A DNA stretch of 37,029 nucleotides from a bacterium (GCA_030615855.1 JAUWYL010000011.1:1-37029), one strand, 5' to 3'; positions 19,445 through 27,529 are shown, counted from the stretch's first letter. The notes: generated from the sequence alone by a model not told the origin. Numbers and translations are program-made.

Positions 19445-19783
19445 TTACCCCTTCTTGCATTTTTCTCTTATCTTCTCTTTTTTGCATCTATCAAGATTCC
19501 TTAAATCCTGAGTTGATAATTTCAATTCATCTCTTAATCCTTGAATAATCTTATTCTTGCTCATCTTCGGATTTACCGAATAGATAATCCATTTACCCTC
19601 CCGGTAGTTATCAATCAAACCTGCTTCCTTGAGGATTCTCAAGCTATGCGAGATTCGGGATTGCTCCATTTTTAATATAGCTACCAGTTCACAAACGCAT
19701 AATTCCCTTTGTAGCAAAAGCAAATAAATGCGTAATCTGTTTTCATCCGCTAAGGCCCTAAATAATTTACCCATCTTCTCCAT
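19445..19783 (-). CDS. arsR: ArsR/SmtB-family metalloregulator
   Basis: 112-residue winged-helix repressor. The metal-binding motif ELCVCEL (Cys 29 and 31) matches the alpha-3 site of arsenite-responsive ArsR proteins, and the recognition helix region is SRISHSLRILKEAGLI. ATG 19783 has GGGGGGAA ahead; the longer frame to 19816 would start inside the promoter -10 region and is rejected. A C-terminal DRCKKEKIREKCKKG tail adds two further cysteines. It represses its own operon (arsR, small ORF, acr3) through the dyad at 19808-19833 and lets go when As(III) binds. Confidence 0.93.
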   Translation of the reverse strand: MEKMGKLFRALADENRLRIYLLLLQRELCVCELVAILKMEQSRISHSLRILKEAGLIDNYREGKWIIYSVNPKMSKNKIIQGLRDELKLSTQDLRNLDRCKKEKIREKCKKG

Positions 19784-19807
19784 AATTTCCCCCCGTTCAA
19801 TCAATCT

Positions 19808-19843
19808 TATGAACATATTAACATATATTCATATAAATGTCAA
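19808..19843 (-). promoter_or_regulatory. arsR promoter with ArsR-type operator
   Basis: Minus strand: perfect -35 TTGACA (19838-19843), 17-base spacer, -10 TAATAT (19815-19820). A 26-base dyad (19808-19833) with half-site TATGAAnATAT covers the spacer and -10, the place where an ArsR repressor would block polymerase. Confidence 0.85.
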
Positions 19844-19844
19844 G

Positions 19845-19881
19845 AAAAATTCTGCTGTCCAGGTAATCGCGGACAGCAGAA
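19845..19881 (-). terminator. Rho-independent terminator after the permease operon
   Basis: On the minus strand an 11-bp perfect stem TTCTGCTGTCC/GGACAGCAGAA with a 10-base loop is followed by TTTTT. It ends immediately before the arsR -35 box, cleanly separating the two operons. Confidence 0.88.
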
Positions 19882-19935
19882 GATTTTCCTCGGAAACAAA
19901 TAATGATGTTTATCCAACTAAGTAGTAGCGTATCC

Positions 19936-20925
19936 TCACATTTTAGAGAATCCATATCCCAGGATTAATGATAAGGCACAGATCACAGATAAATAAAGGA
20001 ACAAGATTTTGGCACCAAATTCTTTTCTGACAACTAAGATGGTGCCGAAACTGGTAACTGGTCCAACAATAAGTAACACTAAACCTGCTCCGATATTCAT
20101 TCCTTGAGTTAAGAAGGCGTGGACTAAGGGAACGCTCGCTGTAGAACAGATGTACATGGCCAATCCAAAAGGAAGGGCAAAGAGATAGCCGAATCCTCCG
20201 CTCAGGTAATTTCCGATTAACCTTCCTACCGGGGTGATAACCATGATGAGAGCTGCCAGGACTAAACCCAGGGCTAACTCTGGGCCGATCTCCTTTACCA
20301 GATCGACAAAGCCAAATTTAAAGACAGATCTTACTCTTTCTGATATGCTCTTTCTATCCTTTCTCTCTAAATACTTCTCTGGTTTTTTCAAAAAAGTCTT
20401 TTTACAACGAGAAGAGCAGAAATAGTAGGTTCTATTCTCATATTCTGTGCTCAATCCTTTTTCTCTATCTACGCACATCCCGCAGACCGGATCCTCCTCA
20501 TGGAGGAGATGGGGAGTAGGAGAGAGTCTAAAGAGGTTTCCCATTAGACCAAGGGTTAAACCAATTAAGATAACAGAGAGACATAAGAAGAGAGTGAAGT
20601 TTAATCCCAAGAGGCGATAGGTAACCAGAAAGGCAGTGGCTGAGGTAGCGGGAGTAGCGACAAGAAAGGCTAAAACTGGCCCGAGACGTGCCCCTTTTTT
20701 GAAGAAACTAATGGCCACCGGTAGAGCACCAAAGCAGCATAGAGGAAGAAGTGCCCCGGAAATGGTGGCATAAATAATGGGTCTTATCCCTCTTCCTCCC
20801 AGGTGCCTCTCCACCCAGGCGGTGGGAAGGAACTCATGGATGAGGCCGCTCAGGAAGAATCCAAGGGCCAGAACAGGAAATAGTTCAATAAGATAATCTT
20901 TGAGAACAACTAAAAGTTGAATCAT
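19936..20925 (-). CDS. Metal permease (SO_0444/ArsP-like, PF03773) with internal YHS domain
   Basis: 329 residues with two halves of about four membrane helices each. The first half has PLCCFGALPVAISFFKKGA and LVATPATSATAF, motifs of the permease family that includes SO_0444-type Cu/Zn exporters and ArsP. Between the halves, at about residues 143-187, is a YHS metal-binding domain (DPVCGMCVDREKG ... YYFCSSRCKKTF). The start codon follows the rseC stop directly (TAAATG), and a strong terminator follows. The substrate may be a soft metal or arsenical; the arsenic operon next door is suggestive but separately promoted. Confidence 0.85.
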   Translation of the reverse strand: MIQLLVVLKDYLIELFPVLALGFFLSGLIHEFLPTAWVERHLGGRGIRPIIYATISGALLPLCCFGALPVAISFFKKGARLGPVLAFLVATPATSATAFLVTYRLLGLNFTLFLCLSVILIGLTLGLMGNLFRLSPTPHLLHEEDPVCGMCVDREKGLSTEYENRTYYFCSSRCKKTFLKKPEKYLERKDRKSISERVRSVFKFGFVDLVKEIGPELALGLVLAALIMVITPVGRLIGNYLSGGFGYLFALPFGLAMYICSTASVPLVHAFLTQGMNIGAGLVLLIVGPVTSFGTILVVRKEFGAKILFLYLSVICALSLILGYGFSKM

Positions 20926-21327
20926 TTATTTAATTATTTTAGTGATCTTGGAACGATAGATGTTTCTGTCTCTTGTTTTCTTGTTGTAAAGCCAGCTAAA
21001 AACGAAGGAGAGGATGAAGAAGGAGAATCCCAAGATGAGACCCCCTGTCTGGAGATTGGTAATCTTTATTCCTAATACCATGCCTAAGATTAAGGCTACA
21101 AGGGGGAGAGTATAGAATAGAAGAGCTCCTTTTAGTATTAGAGAAGAGGGAATCTCTATTCTGACTCTCTCACCCACCTTGGCCCCGATACTATTTTCTA
21201 CTTCTGCGATCATAGTATTTCCCCTCCTTAAGCTACAGAGACCACAGGCCCGGCAAGCGCTCTTCCTCTCAACCTCCACCTGAGCGAGATCTCCTTCTAC
21301 TTTGATTATTCTTCCTTCTTCTCTCAT
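20926..21327 (-). CDS. RseC/MucC-family membrane redox protein
   Basis: 133 residues: an N-terminal soluble domain with three closely spaced cysteines (Cys25, 28, 31; CRACGLC), then two membrane segments (about 65-85 and 95-113) and a basic tail. This is the SoxR-reducing / RseC family (PF04246), associated with electron transfer to Fe-S proteins. It overlaps the SufB-like gene by four bases (ATGA), consistent with a link to Fe-S cluster chemistry. Confidence 0.85.
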   Translation of the reverse strand: MREEGRIIKVEGDLAQVEVERKSACRACGLCSLRRGNTMIAEVENSIGAKVGERVRIEIPSSLILKGALLFYTLPLVALILGMVLGIKITNLQTGGLILGFSFFILSFVFSWLYNKKTRDRNIYRSKITKIIK

Positions 21328-22262
21328 CTCAACATTCCCTTGACCACAACGTCGATGGCCTCTTCTTTGGAAAGCCCCCGGGCCATTACCGTCTCGAGCT
21401 GTTTCTTATCGATACTGCCGATGGCTGCCTCATGGGTCACTCTTGCTCTATCATCGATTACTTGAACAATGGGCAAGGCCTTTGCTTGCGCCTTTCCCTG
21501 GACGATCTCGATACAGTCCACATGTCCCCTGCTGAAGGGAGCATTCCCCTCTGTGATTCCGATGGCCATGGTCTTTGCTCTATCCTTGACCGCTACCCGG
21601 GCCTTGATGAGGCTCTTGGCATATGGCCCATCCAATATCGCCTTCTCCTTTATTCGGATGTCGTCATCCCCCTTTCCATATACCTTGACCACCAGTTCTG
21701 CTACTGCCTTCTCCTTTGCCCGGGCCTCATAGTCAATCCTTAACTTGCCAACCTTTCCCTTAATTAAGGTGAAACTGGTATCGAGCCTTCCTCCCTTATC
21801 AATATATATCTTACCCTGAGGGATGACCTCTGCCCCCCCTCTCTCTCCATGGTAATGGGTCTCGTGATAGCCTAAGAAGGCCCCCTTCCCGATTCTGAAC
21901 TCGGCGCTCATAACATGCTTGATCTTTACTGCATTGGGGAAGGTGCAGTGGGCAATTAGGGTAATGCTCGAGCCATCCGCTATCTTTACGTCAACATAAA
22001 TCTCCTGCAGTCCCCTTTTGGGAAGGATGCCGAAACAGAGATAGACTGGTTTCTCGATTCTATATCCCTTTTGAGTAATAAGGGTTATCTTTACCCCTTT
22101 GGGCAGTTCCTCTGCCTGAAAGACTCTTATCCCTTCTATCTTTCTCTTCCCTAAGATCCTGTTCTTATTTACTACCAGAGAAGCACACTTAGGGTCTCTT
22201 AAGACCTTGGGATCGCCACCTGCTTTTCGATAGGCCCTGACCATATTCTCATAATCATTCAT
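21324..22262 (-). CDS. SufB/SufD-like Fe-S assembly protein (SmsB type)
   Basis: 312 residues, much shorter than the 420-480 of classical SufB or SufD, consisting of the beta-helix core only. The C-terminal signature HVDCIEIVQGKA ... VTHEAAIGSIDKKQLETVMARGLSKEEAIDVVVKGML matches SufB, keeping the cysteine and the HEA motif used for cluster assembly. Paired with the SufC ATPase immediately upstream it corresponds to the minimal SMS system described in anaerobes and archaea. No cysteine desulfurase is seen in the window. Confidence 0.9.
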   Translation of the reverse strand: MNDYENMVRAYRKAGGDPKVLRDPKCASLVVNKNRILGKRKIEGIRVFQAEELPKGVKITLITQKGYRIEKPVYLCFGILPKRGLQEIYVDVKIADGSSITLIAHCTFPNAVKIKHVMSAEFRIGKGAFLGYHETHYHGERGGAEVIPQGKIYIDKGGRLDTSFTLIKGKVGKLRIDYEARAKEKAVAELVVKVYGKGDDDIRIKEKAILDGPYAKSLIKARVAVKDRAKTMAIGITEGNAPFSRGHVDCIEIVQGKAQAKALPIVQVIDDRARVTHEAAIGSIDKKQLETVMARGLSKEEAIDVVVKGMLR

Positions 22263-22266
22263 CCCA

Positions 22267-22995
22267 TTACTCCTTTAGTTTGCCGGGAAACTTATGGGTG
22301 GGACATGGCTTGCAGTGTAACTTAAAGTAATCCATCTCCTCTTTCGGCCTGCCGGTCTTAATGATGAGGCCGTCACACATCAAGGATACCCTATCAGAGA
22401 TAGAAGCCATCTCCTCACGATGGGTAATGAGGAATATGGTGCTCCCTTCCTTTCTCATACTCTTGATGACATTCAAGATATCATCGAGAGAGAGCATATC
22501 GATCCCGGAGTCTGGCTCATCGAGTATGGCCAATTTGGGCCTCATGGCAATTACGCTGGCAAGCTCGATCCTCTTCCTCTCTCCACCAGAGAGGGTCTTA
22601 TTCACTGCTCGATTTAAGAATTCCTTGGGATTTAAGGCAACTAATTCTAAGGCGTGAGTTACTCTTTTGCTATCCTCCCTATTCTTCATTCCTAAGGAGA
22701 GATACTCCCTTGCTAATAGTCCCTCGAAGCGAGCCGACTCCTGCCAGGCAAGGGTTAAGCCCCTCCTCGCCCTCTGGGAGATGGAGAGATTGGTAATATC
22801 ATTTCCTAAGAATCTAATTTTTCCTTCCTGTGGCTTATACCCTTCGCTTCCCATGAGGCAATAGGCCAAAGAACTCTTTCCGGCACCATTCAGCCCTAAT
22901 ATGGTATGGATCTCACCCTTCTTTACTTCAAGGTTTATTCCCCGCAGTATGGGATGCCCGTTTAAGGTCAATTTCAAACCCTTTATCTCAAGCAT
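22267..22995 (-). CDS. sufC: SufC-like ABC ATPase (SmsC type)
   Basis: 242-residue ABC ATPase with Walker A GLNGAGKS, signature LSGGERKR, Walker B LAILDEPDSGID and the switch histidine in LITHRE. SufC proteins drive conformational change of the SufB/D scaffold. It ends with a CKPCPTHKF tail containing two cysteines, not found in E. coli SufC. The start has GGAGG overlapping the moaD-like stop; the SufB-like gene follows after four bases. Confidence 0.92.
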   Translation of the reverse strand: MLEIKGLKLTLNGHPILRGINLEVKKGEIHTILGLNGAGKSSLAYCLMGSEGYKPQEGKIRFLGNDITNLSISQRARRGLTLAWQESARFEGLLAREYLSLGMKNREDSKRVTHALELVALNPKEFLNRAVNKTLSGGERKRIELASVIAMRPKLAILDEPDSGIDMLSLDDILNVIKSMRKEGSTIFLITHREEMASISDRVSLMCDGLIIKTGRPKEEMDYFKLHCKPCPTHKFPGKLKE

Positions 22996-22997
22996 TT

Positions 22998-23276
22998 TTA
23001 GCCTCCAGCAATAGGGGGGAAGATATGGAGAATATCGCCCTCCTTTAAAGCAGCTTTCTTGATCTCTTTCCTATCCACAGTATGGCCGGAGAGGAGGAGG
23101 ATGTAATAATTCTTTATCGCTCCATCAGAATTATAGAGTTGATCAGTAAACCGGGAACCGAACTGCCTCTTCAACTCCTCTAAGGCCTGGGCTACAGTAG
23201 GGGCATTCAAGGAAACCTTGCTCTTCCCTATCTTTTCTCTTAAGGTAGTATAGAAACGAACCGTAATCTGAGCCAT
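22998..23276 (-). CDS. MoaD/ThiS-family sulfur carrier protein
   Basis: 92-residue ubiquitin-like protein (ITVRFYTTLREKIG ... LKEGDILHIFPPIAGG) ending in the diglycine that is adenylated and thiocarboxylated by an E1-like enzyme. A candidate partner, a ThiF/MoeB-like protein, is encoded in the same run at 24177-25049. It overlaps the nfu stop by one base (TAATG). Whether it serves molybdopterin/tungstopterin, thiamine or another pathway cannot be decided from the sequence. Confidence 0.92.
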   Translation of the reverse strand: MAQITVRFYTTLREKIGKSKVSLNAPTVAQALEELKRQFGSRFTDQLYNSDGAIKNYYILLLSGHTVDRKEIKKAALKEGDILHIFPPIAGG

Positions 23277-23497
23277 TAGACTGCTTCCACTCTTTTCACT
23301 TCCGGAACCTTAGACTTAATGGCCTTCTCTACCATATCCCGTAGGGTCAATGAAGCAGCGGGACAGCCGGCACAGGCGCCAATCAACCTCACCTTGACCA
23401 CCCCTTCATCCGTCACTTCGATTAAGTCTACACTTCCACCATGCATGGCGAGCATCTCCCTCACCTCTTTTAGGGCCTCCTCAATCCTTTCCTTCAC
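23276..23497 (-). CDS. Nfu-type Fe-S scaffold (NifU C-terminal domain)
   Basis: 73 residues containing just the NifU C-terminal domain with GACAGCPAASLTLRDMVEKAI; the CxxC cysteines (42 and 45) hold or transfer a [4Fe-4S] cluster. It overlaps cutA by 17 bases and moaD-like by one. With the SufBC-like pair it forms a minimal assembly and delivery set. Confidence 0.93.
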   Translation of the reverse strand: MKERIEEALKEVREMLAMHGGSVDLIEVTDEGVVKVRLIGACAGCPAASLTLRDMVEKAIKSKVPEVKRVEAV

Positions 23498-23813
23498 CCC
23501 GCACCTCCTCTCCTATCCAACTCAAATAATCCCTATTCCCGCCTGTAATGGGTAGGGCAATTATTTCGGGAACCTCATAGCTATGTATCTTCTTAACCAG
23601 AGTGATAATCCCCTTAAGCATTTTCTTCTTTGTTTTGGCTAATAGTAAAACCTCAAGAGAGGAATCTATCTTGCCTTTCCACCAGAAAAAAGAGTCCACT
23701 TTGGGAATAATATTTACACAGGCCACCTTTCGCTTCTCTAATAATACTTCCTTTATTCTTGCTGCTTCTCTCTTCGAAGAACAGGCAATCATAACCACAA
23801 TACTGTCGGTCAT
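23481..23813 (-). CDS. cutA: CutA1 divalent-cation tolerance protein
   Basis: 110 residues with the CutA1 signatures KVACVNIIPKVDSFFWWKGKI, LLLAKTKK and KIHSYEVPEIIALPI, then YLSWI. CutA1 is a very stable ferredoxin-like trimer of unclear physiological role, linked to copper tolerance in E. coli. It overlaps the upstream cyclophilin-like gene by four bases (ATGA). Confidence 0.93.
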   Translation of the reverse strand: MTDSIVVMIACSSKREAARIKEVLLEKRKVACVNIIPKVDSFFWWKGKIDSSLEVLLLAKTKKKMLKGIITLVKKIHSYEVPEIIALPITGGNRDYLSWIGEEVRGEGKD

Positions 23814-24184
23814 TCTTCCTTCTCCAAGATTATCCTTTCCCCAGGAGAAACCTTTTTGAACTCCTGAGGATTACCCAAAAGACGACCCACCAGATTAACC
23901 CCGCTAGCTGGCCTGATTTCCTCTCCTTTACTTATCGGTGTAGGACCGAAGAAGATGCAGAACGCCGATTCCGGAGGCCAGTAACCTAAATCACCTTTCT
24001 CCACCACCTCTTTAGGGTTATCCAGTTCCGTCTTTACCGGTATGGAGAAATAGATCTCGTCACCCCAGGTATTAACTTTCGCCTCAAAGGGTAAAGCATC
24101 CCAGATAAGAGAAGCGGTCTTTGATTCGTTCAGCTCTGCTGACATCTCTATTCTGCCTGCTTTAATTCGAATTCTCTTAGCCAT
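23810..24184 (-). CDS. Cyclophilin-like fold protein (TM1367 / COG2164 type)
   Basis: 124 residues with TASLIWDALPFEAKVNTWGDEIYF, GDLGYWPPESAFCIFFGPTP and VNLVGRL, the pattern of the small atypical cyclophilin-like family typified by Thermotoga TM1367. Isomerase activity is not established for it. It overlaps thiF by eight bases, and in the present context probably belongs to the sulfur-carrier cluster. Confidence 0.8.
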   Translation of the reverse strand: MAKRIRIKAGRIEMSAELNESKTASLIWDALPFEAKVNTWGDEIYFSIPVKTELDNPKEVVEKGDLGYWPPESAFCIFFGPTPISKGEEIRPASGVNLVGRLLGNPQEFKKVSPGERIILEKEE

Positions 24185-25049
24185 TTTTGCCTCCTGATTT
24201 CAATTCAATGACCTCTGCTACCCCCTCTTTGGCATCGAGATATAATAAACGATTGCGTAGGGGCTTCCCAATCCCAGTTAATATCTTCACCACCTCTTGC
24301 ACCTGCCAGGAGGTGATCATGGTAGGGGTGGCAGAAGGATTACCAAAGGCGACCTCATCCCCTCTCTGGGGATACTCTTTCTTCTTACCATAGATGAGAG
24401 AAAGCCCCTCATCCTCTGGGAAAATAGTCATTACCTGACCAACGAATCCCGCGATAGCACCATAGACGAAGGGGATGCCCAGTTCCCGGACGGCCTTCTC
24501 TACCATAAAACGAGGAGGGAGGAGGTCCAGCCCATCCGCCACCACATCCGCGCCCTTCAGGACCTCTTTTACATTCCCTTCAGTAATGGTATCCGTATAA
24601 GAAGTAACGATGAGACTGGAGTTTATAGCCCTCACCCTATCTGCTGCTATCTGGGCCTTATACCTACCGATATCTCCCTCAGTGGACATGAGTTGGCGGT
24701 TTAGGGTGGATTCTGTAAAGCGATCATTGTCAGCGATGATGATGTGGCCGATCCCCTGTCGGGCCAAGAGTTCTATTATCCCTCCTCCCAATCCCCCGGC
24801 ACCAATAACCGCTACCGTTGATTTGAGGAGTTTAATCTGACCCCTCATCCCAATGGTCCCGATATTTCTCTGATAACGTAAGGGGACGATTCCCTTCTCT
24901 AAAGCGGTGATCTCCACTTCCTTTTTTGAAAGATCGAATTCCTTTGCTACCGTTTCAACAGATTTTAGAGAAAGCCCTCGATATTCCTGGCCATTGGGCG
25001 CCCTATGCCTCTCCTCCAGTTCCTTCAGACGCTTGACAAAATCCTCCAT
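24177..25049 (-). CDS. ThiF/MoeB/HesA-family E1-like adenylyltransferase, cysteine-free
   Basis: 290 residues. An N-terminal helical extension (about 55 residues) precedes RYQRNIGTIGMRGQIKLLKS, the nucleotide motif VIGAGGLGG, IADNDRFTESTLNRQL (the arginine finger region) and DVVADGLDLLPPRF. Such enzymes adenylate the C-terminal glycine of ThiS/MoaD proteins. The protein has no cysteine at all: neither the catalytic-type cysteine nor the paired CxxC zinc site of typical ThiF/MoeB is present. The likely partner is the MoaD/ThiS-like protein four genes downstream. Confidence 0.88.
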   Translation of the reverse strand: MEDFVKRLKELEERHRAPNGQEYRGLSLKSVETVAKEFDLSKKEVEITALEKGIVPLRYQRNIGTIGMRGQIKLLKSTVAVIGAGGLGGGIIELLARQGIGHIIIADNDRFTESTLNRQLMSTEGDIGRYKAQIAADRVRAINSSLIVTSYTDTITEGNVKEVLKGADVVADGLDLLPPRFMVEKAVRELGIPFVYGAIAGFVGQVMTIFPEDEGLSLIYGKKKEYPQRGDEVAFGNPSATPTMITSWQVQEVVKILTGIGKPLRNRLLYLDAKEGVAEVIELKSGGKNG

Positions 25050-25120
25050 TGTCTCTCCTTCTAATTTGGATCTGGGATTTAATTTAATCTGTCCCCCTGC
25101 CTGTCAGTAGACAGACGTAG

Positions 25121-26026
25121 TTATCGCTTAAGCATCCCGTTTAGAGACTTCTTTGCCCTCTCGCACACTCCTATAGGAATCTTGATCTCATATCTCATCT
25201 TCTCTAAGGACTGGACAACTTCTTTTAAAGTAATCAGTTTCATACTGGGGCAGACGAGGTTCTCACTTGCTGGATAGAAATTTTTATCCGGGATCTCCTT
25301 CTTCAACCTATGAATGAGGCCCATCTCTGTACCGATAATAAACTCCTTCGCTTCACATTCTTTGGCATATTCCAGCATACCATTTGTTGAGAGGGTCTCG
25401 TCTGCTAAATCAATTACTGATAGACGACATTCTGGATGGACAAGGACTTTGGCCTGAGGATGCTCTTCCTTAGCTTTTAATATATCCTTGGGCAATAGAT
25501 TGTAGTGTGTTGGGCAGAATCCCTTCCAGAGTATAAAATTCTTATTCGTTTTGCTTTCCAAATATCTTCCCAGGTGCTCATCAGGAATGAAGAGGATTTT
25601 TTCTTCTCTTAAAGAATTTACTACTTCAATGCCGTTGGCTGAGGTGCAGCAGATGTCTGACTCTGCCTTCATTTTAGCACTAGAATTGACATAGCAGACA
25701 ACCGCTGCCTGAGGATTTTCCTTTTTCTTCTTGCGCAGTTCAGAAAGAGTTATCATCTCTGCTAAAGGACAGCTCGCTTCTTTAATCGGAAGGAGGACTG
25801 TCTTCTCTGGAGATAGAATAGCAGCTGATTCTGCCATAAAGTGAACCCCGCAGAAGACAATAACCTTAGCATCTGTTGCTGCTGCCTTCCTTGAAAGGTC
25901 TAAGGAGTCGCCCACCAGATCCGCTAACTCTTGAATTTCTGGCCGCTGATAATTGTGGGCTAAGATGATGGCCTTTCTCTTTTCCTTTAGTTCCCTTATC
26001 TTCTCTTTAAGTCTCTTATCCTTCAT
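25121..26026 (-). CDS. nadA: Quinolinate synthase NadA
   Basis: 301-residue [4Fe-4S] enzyme condensing iminoaspartate with dihydroxyacetone phosphate to quinolinate for NAD synthesis. Motifs: LAHNYQRPEIQELADLVGDS, the cluster cysteines in FCGVHFMAESA, ICCTSANG and LVCPSMK, and VHPECR. Family length is normal. nadB and nadC are not nearby; the neighbours are Fe-S/sulfur-transfer genes, which fits its need for an oxygen-sensitive cluster. Confidence 0.95.
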   Translation of the reverse strand: MKDKRLKEKIRELKEKRKAIILAHNYQRPEIQELADLVGDSLDLSRKAAATDAKVIVFCGVHFMAESAAILSPEKTVLLPIKEASCPLAEMITLSELRKKKKENPQAAVVCYVNSSAKMKAESDICCTSANGIEVVNSLREEKILFIPDEHLGRYLESKTNKNFILWKGFCPTHYNLLPKDILKAKEEHPQAKVLVHPECRLSVIDLADETLSTNGMLEYAKECEAKEFIIGTEMGLIHRLKKEIPDKNFYPASENLVCPSMKLITLKEVVQSLEKMRYEIKIPIGVCERAKKSLNGMLKR

Positions 26027-26049
26027 TATGCCTTTTTGCTTTCTTACCT

Positions 26050-26481
26050 TTATCTTTCCATCTCCAGACAGTCGCCTGCTTTTACCCTTCCTCCTTTAAT
26101 TACCCGGGCAAAGACACCCTCTTTGGGCATGATACATTCTCCCAAGCGTCTGAAAATAGCGCAAGGAGCAGGACACTCTTTGCCTATCTGAGTAATTTCT
26201 AAAATAATTCTTTTGCCAATGAATATTTTCTGTCCCTTAGCCAAAGAGAGAAGATCAACTCCTTCAGTAGTGAGGTTCTCAGCAAAATCGCCCGGTCCCA
26301 CCTTTAGCCCCTTCTCTCGCACTCTTTGAATAGTCTCCAGAGCCAAGAGACTTACCTGGCGGCCAGAGCCAGCATGGGCATCGCCTACCAGACCATAATC
26401 CTTGCGCAGGCGACCAGTAACGATTTCCCTCTTGGCCACACCTTTTTTCTTACTCCGTAAGACAGCAACAATCCTACCCAT
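26050..26481 (-). CDS. MOSC-domain protein
   Basis: 143 residues formed by a single MOSC domain: GVAKREI, GLVGDAHAGSGRQVSLLA, GPGDFAENLTTEG and ITQIGKECPAPCAIFRRLGECIMPKEGVFARVIKGG. The GKEC cysteine is the conserved position of this family, which is linked to molybdenum-cofactor sulfur or persulfide handling. It overlaps the aldo/keto reductase stop by eight bases (ATGGGTAG). With MoaD-like and ThiF-like genes in the same run this suggests a pterin or sulfur-transfer theme. Confidence 0.9.
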   Translation of the reverse strand: MGRIVAVLRSKKKGVAKREIVTGRLRKDYGLVGDAHAGSGRQVSLLALETIQRVREKGLKVGPGDFAENLTTEGVDLLSLAKGQKIFIGKRIILEITQIGKECPAPCAIFRRLGECIMPKEGVFARVIKGGRVKAGDCLEMER

Positions 26482-27453
26482 GAGAAGGCAAGGCCTTCTC
26501 CCGCTCTTCGAGCAGCACTTCTATGGCAGCGATATCTTCTTTAGAAAGCGTCCATTCGCTGGCGACAGTGGTCTCCTCAATCTGGGAGGGATGCCGAGCA
26601 CCTACGATGGCTGCCGTTACTTCTGGTCTACACAGTACCCAGGTCACTGCCAGCTGGGCCAGGGTCTTACCATTCTTCTCAGCGATGGGGCGCAATTTCT
26701 CAACCAGTTTGAGATTGGGAGAGAGTTCTGGTTCCTGAAAGTGGGGATTCTTTGTCTTTCGCCAGTCATCCAAAGGTAGATTCTGGATGCCTTCTTTAGT
26801 ATACTTACCGGTGAGCAGGCCACACTCCATGGGACTATATACGATTACTCCGATATCATGGGCTTTGCAATAGGCCAGTAGTCCATCTTCAATACCCTGG
26901 GTAAGCATGCTGTAGGGCGGCTGGAGGGATGCTATGGGATGGATGGGGCGAATGCGTTCGAGTTGTTCTATACTGAAATTGGATACTCCGATATAGCGGA
27001 CTTTTCCCTCTCTCACCAGATCCGCCATAGCGCTCCAGGCCTTCTCTATCTCCTGGTCAGGGTCTGGCCAGTGAATCTGGTAGAGGTCGATTACTTCGAT
27101 ATCCAGTCGTTTCAGGCTGGCCTCTACCTCATAGCGAATGCTCTTTCTTTTTAATCGACCAGAGATCTTCCCTCTCTCATTCCAGACCAGACCACACTTA
27201 GTGGCTATGATGACCTTTCCCGCAGGCCCTTAATGGCCCGGCCCACAACCTCCTCGGAGTGACCCAGTCCATAGACTGGAGCGGTATCTATCCAATTCAC
27301 TCCCTGTTCTAAGGCGCAGCGAACGGTAGCGATTGACTCTTCATCGTCCTGTGGTCCCCAGCCAAAAGCCCATCCCCCACCCCCCATGGCCCAGGTGCCT
27401 AGTCCGATAGGGGATAATTCAAGATCTGTGTAGCCTAATCTTCTTTTTTTCAT
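26474..27453 (-). CDS. Aldo/keto reductase, interrupted by a frameshift
   Basis: NAD(P)H-dependent carbonyl reductase family. The first part (27453 to 27205) reads MKKRRLGYTDLELSPIGLGTW ... WIDTAPVYGLGHSEEVVGRAI and then stops. The second part continues in another frame with VIIATKCGLVWNERGK, LDLYQIHWPDPD-like sequence, KVRYIGVSNFSIEQLERI and AIVGARHPSQIEE. Adding one A to the AAA at 27216-27218 joins them into about 326 residues, the usual length. All four catalytic residues (Asp, Tyr, Lys, His) are then present. Either a sequence error or a young pseudogene. First gene after the two promoters upstream. Confidence 0.88.
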
Positions 27454-27485
27454 ATTAGCAAGCCTATACTTTTTCGTGCTGGTAT

Positions 27486-27514
27486 ACTATACCATATATA
27501 AGCACTTTGGACAA
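27486..27514 (-). promoter_or_regulatory. Sigma70-like promoter P1 of the aldo/keto reductase operon
   Basis: Minus strand: TTGTCC (27509-27514), 17-base spacer, TATAGT (27486-27491), about 30 bases before the start codon. Confidence 0.65.
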
Positions 27515-27529
27515 TTTTAAACTAATTTT

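Noticed and set aside
19784-19816. Longer ArsR beginning at 19816
   Set aside because: That codon lies in the promoter -10 region and operator; ATG 19783 has a strong ribosome binding site.
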